From: an uncultured Acidovorax sp. | Lineage (GTDB): Bacteria > Pseudomonadota > Gammaproteobacteria > Burkholderiales > Burkholderiaceae_C | DNA length: 64,000 bases | Assembly: GCA_913774955.1 (NCBI GenBank) | Contig: CAJYKV010000007.1 | Coordinates: 459,693-523,692, forward strand | Direction: 5' to 3' | In this document: one piece after another, positions 59,721-64,000 of the stretch | Numbering within the stretch: position 1 is the first letter of the stretch | Layout: every line of letters starts with the position of its first letter | The notes under the pieces: generated by a model | Database searches by the model: none | The model's input: the letters and a program-made list of their open reading frames with translations, nothing else | What the model was told of the DNA's origin: nothing | Position numbers and translations under genes: made by a program

Positions 59721-59770
59721 CGCGACACGGCGCGCGGAGGTTTTTCTCCCTGCCGCTCGCGCATGCCGGC

Positions 59771-59803
59771 AAAGGCCGCCCTCCCGGGCGGCTTTTGCGT
59801 TTC
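59771..59803 (+). terminator. Terminator after rplI
   Basis: GCCGCCC and GGGCGGC around TCCC, with an upstream AAAG and downstream TTTTGCGTTT. Confidence 0.85.
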
Positions 59804-59926
59804 TGGCGCTGCATTCCATGCACCGCCCGTCCACCGGCTGTGAACGGTTTGTCCACAGACTTGTCCCCTGACCGATAGGTCTTCCCGTGCGCCGCGGCGC
59901 GCTGGCTGTCCCAAGGATCGATTGCC

Positions 59927-61348
59927 ATGAGCTCCGACTTTCCCCCCATACTCGAGTCCGATTTCGCACCTGCGTCCCCGGTCGACCAGGAGGTGGCCCG
60001 GTTGCGCGTGCCGCCGCATTCGCTGGAGGCCGAATCCAGCGTTCTGGGAGGGCTGCTGCTCGACAACATGGCCTGGGACCGCGTGGGCGACCTGCTGGTC
60101 GACGGCGACTTCTACCGGCACGAGCACCAGCTGATCTACTCGGCCATCGGCAAGCTGGTGAACGCCAGCAAGCCGGCGGACGTGATCACCGTGTTCGGAG
60201 AGCTGCAGACCCTGGGCAAGTCCGACGAGATCGGGGGGCTGGCCTACCTCAACAGCCTGGCGCAGTACGTGCCCAGCGCCAGCAACATCCGGCGCTACGC
60301 GGAGATCGTGCGCGAGCGCTCCATCCTGCGCAAGCTGGTCACGGCGAGCGACGAGATTTCCACGACGGCCTTCAATCCCAAGGGGAAAACGGTCGAGAAG
60401 ATCCTGGACGAGGCCGAATCCAAGATCTTCGCCATCGGCGAGGAGGGCTCGCGCAACAAGCAGGGCTTCCAGTCGCTCGACACCCTCGTGGTGGACCTGC
60501 TGGACCAGGTGCAGGAGATGGCGGACAACCCGATGGACGTGACCGGCGTGCCCACCGGCTTCGCCGACCTCGACCGCATGACCTCGGGCCTGCAGGCCGG
60601 CGACATGATCGTGCTGGCCGCGCGCCCGTCGATGGGCAAGACCTCGTTCGCCGTGAACATCGCCGAGCACGTGGCGCTCAACGAAGGCCTGCCCGTGGCC
60701 ATCTTCTCGATGGAAATGGGCGCCGCCCAGCTCGCCGTGCGTATCGTGGGCTCGATCGGCCGCGTGAACCAGGGCAACCTGCGCACCGGCAAGCTGAGCG
60801 ACGAGGAATGGCCGCGCCTCACCGAGGCGATCGAGCGGCTGCGCACCGTCTCGCTGCACATCGACGAGACGCCCGGCCTCACCCCGGGCGAACTGCGCGC
60901 CAACGCCCGGCGCCTGGCGCGCCAGTGCGGCAAGCTCGGCCTGATCGTGGTCGACTACCTGCAGCTCATGAGCGGCTCCGGCGCGGGCAGCGCCGACAAC
61001 CGGGCCACCGAACTCGGCGAAATCTCCCGGGGCCTGAAGATGCTGGCCAAGGAACTGCAGTGCCCGGTGATCGCGCTCTCGCAGCTGAACCGCTCGGTGG
61101 AGCAGCGCACCGACAAGCGGCCCATGATGTCCGACCTGCGCGAATCCGGCGCCATCGAGCAGGATGCGGACATCATCATGTTCATCTACCGCGACGACTA
61201 CTACAACAAGGACTCCAAGGAGCCCAACGTCGCCGAGGTCATCATCGGCAAGCAGCGGAACGGCCCCACCGGCACGGTGAAGCTGTTCTTCCAGAAGAAC
61301 CAGACGCGGTTCGAAAACCTCGCGATGGGGTCGGGCGACGATTTCTGA
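59927..61348 (+). CDS. dnaB: Replicative DNA helicase DnaB
   Basis: 473 residues. N-terminal primase-interacting domain (LRVPPHSLEAESSVLGGLLLDNMAWD), a linker, and the RecA-like core with Walker A in ARPSMGKTSFAVNIAEHVAL near 234, Walker B LIVVDYLQLM, and DLRESGAIEQDADIIMFIYRDDYY. It unwinds DNA ahead of the fork. The upstream gap has a near-match DnaA box (TTGTCCACA). PriB at 58658 works in the same restart pathway. Confidence 0.97.
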   Translation: MSSDFPPILESDFAPASPVDQEVARLRVPPHSLEAESSVLGGLLLDNMAWDRVGDLLVDGDFYRHEHQLIYSAIGKLVNASKPADVITVFGELQTLGKSDEIGGLAYLNSLAQYVPSASNIRRYAEIVRERSILRKLVTASDEISTTAFNPKGKTVEKILDEAESKIFAIGEEGSRNKQGFQSLDTLVVDLLDQVQEMADNPMDVTGVPTGFADLDRMTSGLQAGDMIVLAARPSMGKTSFAVNIAEHVALNEGLPVAIFSMEMGAAQLAVRIVGSIGRVNQGNLRTGKLSDEEWPRLTEAIERLRTVSLHIDETPGLTPGELRANARRLARQCGKLGLIVVDYLQLMSGSGAGSADNRATELGEISRGLKMLAKELQCPVIALSQLNRSVEQRTDKRPMMSDLRESGAIEQDADIIMFIYRDDYYNKDSKEPNVAEVIIGKQRNGPTGTVKLFFQKNQTRFENLAMGSGDDF

Positions 61349-61417
61349 CGCCCTGGCGCGCAGCGCCGCGCCCGGCCGGCCTCGGTCCGATCGCCGCCTT
61401 CGCCTGCCGTGATGGCT

Positions 61418-61828
61418 TCAGTGCCGCGTGGCGAACCAGGCGATGCTGCCCACCAGCGCCACACCCAGCACCCCGCAGGCCACCGCCAGCCGCTGCGCAC
61501 CGATGCGCAGCGCACTCACGGTGGCGACGAGCTGGGCGTTCTGCTGGGCCAGCTGCTCGATGACCTCCAGGGCCTGGCGCTGCGACTGCTCGAGCGCCAG
61601 CACCTGGTCCTCCAGGACATCGATGCGCTGCAGGGCCAGCTCCTGGGGCGACGGGGCGCCGGATGCCGCCGCCAGGCGCGCGGCGTCTTCATCCGCCTGC
61701 GCCTGTTCGGCCTCCCGCGCGCCGCGGCTGCGCAGCAGCCCCTTCGCCGTCTTGATGAGCTGCGGAGACGCCTCGATCACCTTGTCCCACGGGACGAGCT
61801 GCAGGGCCGTGATCCAGCTGATCGCCAT
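61418..61828 (-). CDS. Coiled-coil protein with C-terminal membrane anchor
   Basis: 136 residues. N-terminal amphipathic part (ITALQLVPWDKVIEASPQLIKTAKGLL), an Ala/Glu/Gln-rich coiled coil at about 40-105 (LALQRIDVLEDQVLALEQSQRQALEVIEQLAQQNAQL) and one membrane span at about 113-132. It starts 3 bases after the phoH stop, so is probably co-translated with it. I do not recognise the family and propose no function. Confidence 0.75.
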   Translation of the reverse strand: MAISWITALQLVPWDKVIEASPQLIKTAKGLLRSRGAREAEQAQADEDAARLAAASGAPSPQELALQRIDVLEDQVLALEQSQRQALEVIEQLAQQNAQLVATVSALRIGAQRLAVACGVLGVALVGSIAWFATRH

Positions 61829-61831
61829 GCG

Positions 61832-63694
61832 TTAGAGCACCTCGCTCGCGAAGTCCGCGAGGCGCGAGCGTTCGCCGCGCGCGAGCGTGATGTGCCCGCT
61901 GTGCGGCCAGCCCTTGAAGCGGTCCACGGCGTAGGTGAGGCCCGAGGAGCCTTCGGTGAGGTAGGGCGTGTCGATCTGCGCGAGGTTGCCCATGCAGATG
62001 ATCTTCGTGCCCGGGCCCGCGCGCGTGATCAGCGTCTTCATCTGCTTGGGCGTCAGGTTCTGCGCCTCGTCGATGATGACGTACTTGTTGAGGAAGGTGC
62101 GGCCCCGCATGAAGTTCATGCTCTTGATCTTGATGCGGCTGCGGATCAGCTCGTTCGTGGCCGCGCGTCCCCATTCGCCGGCATTGCCGCCGTCGCCCTT
62201 GGCGAGGAATTCGAGGTTGTCGTCGAGCGCGCCCATCCAGGGGCCCATCTTCTCTTCCTCGGTGCCCGGCAGGAAGCCGATGTCCTCGCCCACGCTCACG
62301 GTGGCGCGGGTCATGATGATCTCGGTGTAGCGGCGCTCGTCCAGCACCTGCGTGAGCCCGGCCGCGAGCGCCATGAGCGTCTTGCCGGTGCCGGCCGTGC
62401 CGGTGAGCGTGACGAAGTCGACCTCCGGGTCCATGAGCAGGTTCATCGCGAAGTTCTGCTCGCGGTTGCGCGTGTTCACACCCCAGACGGTGTTCTTGGC
62501 CGAGCCGTAGTCCTTGAGGGTCTGCAGCACGGCGGTCTTGTCGCGGATCTCGGTCACGCGCGCGAACAGGCTGGGCTCGCCGGGCGCCTCGAAATACACG
62601 AACTGGTTGATCATGAGCTGCGGCACGACCGGCCCGCCGATGCGGTAGTAGGTGTGCGCGCCTTGCTGCCAGCTCTCGACGTTCTTGCCGGTCCTGGTCC
62701 AGAAGTCCGCCGGCAGCGCCAGCAGGCCCGAATACAGCAGGTCGCCGTCTTCGAGGGCCTTGTCGTTCTGGTAGTCCTCCGCATTCAGGCCCAGGGCGCG
62801 CGCTTTCACGCGCATGTTGATGTCCTTGGACACCAGCACGACCTCGCGCGGCGCGTACTTCTGGCTCAGTGCCTCCACCACCCCGAGGATCTGGTTGTCG
62901 GCCTTGCCGACGGGCAGGCTGGTGGGCAGCTGGTAGTTCAGCGGTTCGGTCTGGAAGTAGAGGCAGCCGCCGGCGGCGCGCTGGCCGGTGGAATCCAGCT
63001 TGAGGCCGCGGGCGATGTCGGCGCCCTGGGTGGCCACGAGCTGGTCGAGCGTGCGGCTGGCCTGCCGGCCGTTGCGCGCCACCTCGGTCATGCCCTTCTT
63101 GTGGCCGTCGAGCTCCTCCAGCACGATCATGGGCAGGAAGATGTCGTGCTCTTCGAAGCGGAAGAGGCTGGTCGGGTCGTGCAGCAGCACGTTGGTGTCC
63201 AGCACGAACATTTTCGTCGGGCCGGTGCCGCGCGCCTTGCGTGGGCGGGCCGACGCTTCCGGCGCCGGGGCCGCGGCGTTGGCTGTGCGGCCCGCCCCGG
63301 CGTCGGGCGCGCGTGCGGTGACCGGTGCGGCAACGGGCGCGGGAGCTGCCGCCGGGCGCTTCGCGGTGGTGCGGCGCGCTGCCGTCGCGGCAGGTGCCGG
63401 CGCCTCGGCGGCGGGCACGGGGGGCGGCGCAGCGATGGGAGCGGCGGCTGCGGTCGGCTCCGCCGCGGCGCTCCGGCCGCGGGAGCGGCTGCTGCCGGCG
63501 GCCGTGGCGCGCCCGGTTTTCGCGGTGGCCCTGCGCGGTGCGGCGGCGTTGTCGGTGGTCAGCGCGGCGGCTGCGGGCGCGATGCCCTGGGCTTCGTCGG
63601 TATCGGAATCTTCCCTGCGGGACTTGGGCGTAGCGCGGAAGGCATCAGGAGAAAGCAGGGCGGCGCGTTTCGTCGGTGCGGGGGGCAGGGGCAT
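61832..63694 (-). CDS. phoH: PIN-PhoH family ATPase/ribonuclease-like protein
   Basis: 620 residues. About 160 residues of Ala, Pro, Arg and Lys-rich, probably disordered sequence come first. A PIN domain (about 161-300) follows with Asp166 in FVLDTNVLLHDP and the acidic site in VLVSKDINMRVKARAL. The PhoH ATPase has Walker A TGTAGTGKT at 431-439 and Walker B YVIIDEAQNLTPKQMKTLITR. PIN-PhoH proteins are proposed RNA-cleaving helicases. The preceding terminator ends the peroxiredoxin transcript, so a promoter in the short gap is expected but was not identified. Confidence 0.92.
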   Translation of the reverse strand: MPLPPAPTKRAALLSPDAFRATPKSRREDSDTDEAQGIAPAAAALTTDNAAAPRRATAKTGRATAAGSSRSRGRSAAAEPTAAAAPIAAPPPVPAAEAPAPAATAARRTTAKRPAAAPAPVAAPVTARAPDAGAGRTANAAAPAPEASARPRKARGTGPTKMFVLDTNVLLHDPTSLFRFEEHDIFLPMIVLEELDGHKKGMTEVARNGRQASRTLDQLVATQGADIARGLKLDSTGQRAAGGCLYFQTEPLNYQLPTSLPVGKADNQILGVVEALSQKYAPREVVLVSKDINMRVKARALGLNAEDYQNDKALEDGDLLYSGLLALPADFWTRTGKNVESWQQGAHTYYRIGGPVVPQLMINQFVYFEAPGEPSLFARVTEIRDKTAVLQTLKDYGSAKNTVWGVNTRNREQNFAMNLLMDPEVDFVTLTGTAGTGKTLMALAAGLTQVLDERRYTEIIMTRATVSVGEDIGFLPGTEEEKMGPWMGALDDNLEFLAKGDGGNAGEWGRAATNELIRSRIKIKSMNFMRGRTFLNKYVIIDEAQNLTPKQMKTLITRAGPGTKIICMGNLAQIDTPYLTEGSSGLTYAVDRFKGWPHSGHITLARGERSRLADFASEVL

Positions 63695-63734
63695 GGTGCG
63701 GGCCTCGGGAAGACGGGAAGGGATCGATCAGAAA

Positions 63735-63765
63735 GCAAAAAGCCGCCTGGAGACCGAGGCGGCTT
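63735..63765 (-). terminator. Terminator after the peroxiredoxin gene
   Basis: Minus strand AAGCCGCCT and AGGCGGCTT with an 8-base loop, followed by TTTGCTTTC. Confidence 0.8.
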
Positions 63766-63867
63766 GGTGGGGGTGGGGGAGCGGTGCGTCGTGCAGCAGC
63801 ATTGAAACCATTATGCACGCTTGCCGTGGCACTCCCGGCACGGCGCGCTGGGCGCCGCTGTAGGCAG

Positions 63868-64000
63868 TCAGGCCGCCTTCTTGAGGGCCTTGATGGACTT
63901 CACGGCCTTGAGGACCTCGTCCACGTGGCCCGGCACCTTGAGGCCGCGCCATTCCTGCACGAGCACGCCATCGGGGCCGATGAGGAAGGTGCTGCGCTCG
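63868..64000 (-). CDS. bcp: Peroxiredoxin (Bcp/PrxQ type), C-terminus only
   Basis: The last 44 codons are visible: ERSTFLIGPDGVLVQEWRGL then KVPGHVDEVLKAVKSIKALK. RSTFLIGPDG and VPGHVDEVL are typical of the thiol peroxidase Bcp. The peroxidatic Cys lies outside the window. Beyond the stop comes the terminator, then phoH. Confidence 0.85.
   Translation of the reverse strand, partial: ERSTFLIGPDGVLVQEWRGLKVPGHVDEVLKAVKSIKALKKAA

Noticed and set aside
61409-63805. A 798-codon plus-strand frame opposite phoH
   Set aside because: Shadow of the PIN-PhoH gene, which has clear motifs on the minus strand.

Overview
The window looks like chromosome of a high-GC betaproteobacterium of the family Comamonadaceae, probably Acidovorax/Paracidovorax-like. 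The evidence is gene order and protein flavour: yceF//yceD-rpmF-plsX-fabHDG-acpP-fabF-rpoE-rseAB-degP-lepA-lepB-rnc-era-recO-pdxJ-acpS-nagZ; leuCDB-asd-fimV-truA-trpFBA-accD; and grpE-dnaK-dnaJ beside rpsF-priB-rpsR-rplI-dnaB. GC is uniformly high, so long antisense open frames are common and were ignored. I saw no tRNA or rRNA gene, CRISPR array, insertion sequence or prophage.

Layout. 1-4285: the 5' part of rne (minus) with a long leader, divergent from rluC, a HAD phosphatase, a Rieske protein and an S49 signal-peptide peptidase. 4338-5810: a bidirectional terminator, then an RsmI-like methylase and maf (minus). 5837-16970: the fatty-acid operon runs into a sigma-E envelope-stress locus (rpoE, rseA, rseB, degP). 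16971-17439: a low-GC gap with an inverted repeat, two adjacent DnaA boxes and a candidate small RNA. 17440-25904: lepA to nagZ, many genes overlapping by ATGA. 26181-30193: a Pro-rich DUF3300 lipoprotein, then on the minus strand an MscS-like channel and a REC-GGDEF diguanylate cyclase. 30318-37642: lysS downstream of a five-gene glycan cassette (three glycosyltransferases, a polyprenyl-phosphate sugar transferase, a flippase-like protein). 37686-38982: a LON-domain protein and yggT. 39094-53922 (minus): accD, trpABF, truA, fimV, asd, an SDR, leuB, leuD, an entericidin, leuC and a LysR regulator. 54112-58018 (minus): dnaJ, dnaK, grpE. 58258-61348: the S6/PriB/S18/L9 operon and dnaB. 61418-64000 (minus): a coiled-coil membrane protein, PIN-PhoH and the C-terminus of a peroxiredoxin.

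The most interesting unannotated signal is in front of asd. A 34-codon frame ends in [11 protein letters not shown] and stops 4 nt before a 12-bp hairpin. A terminator-like hairpin with a T tract then lies just upstream of the asd start. This is the architecture of a threonine/isoleucine attenuator on a gene of the aspartate-family pathway. Others are the candidate small RNA with adjacent DnaA boxes before lepA, a DnaA box overlapping a sigma-32-like promoter before dnaK, two copies of a dispersed palindromic repeat, and a roughly 590-nt rne leader whose -10 lies inside rluC.
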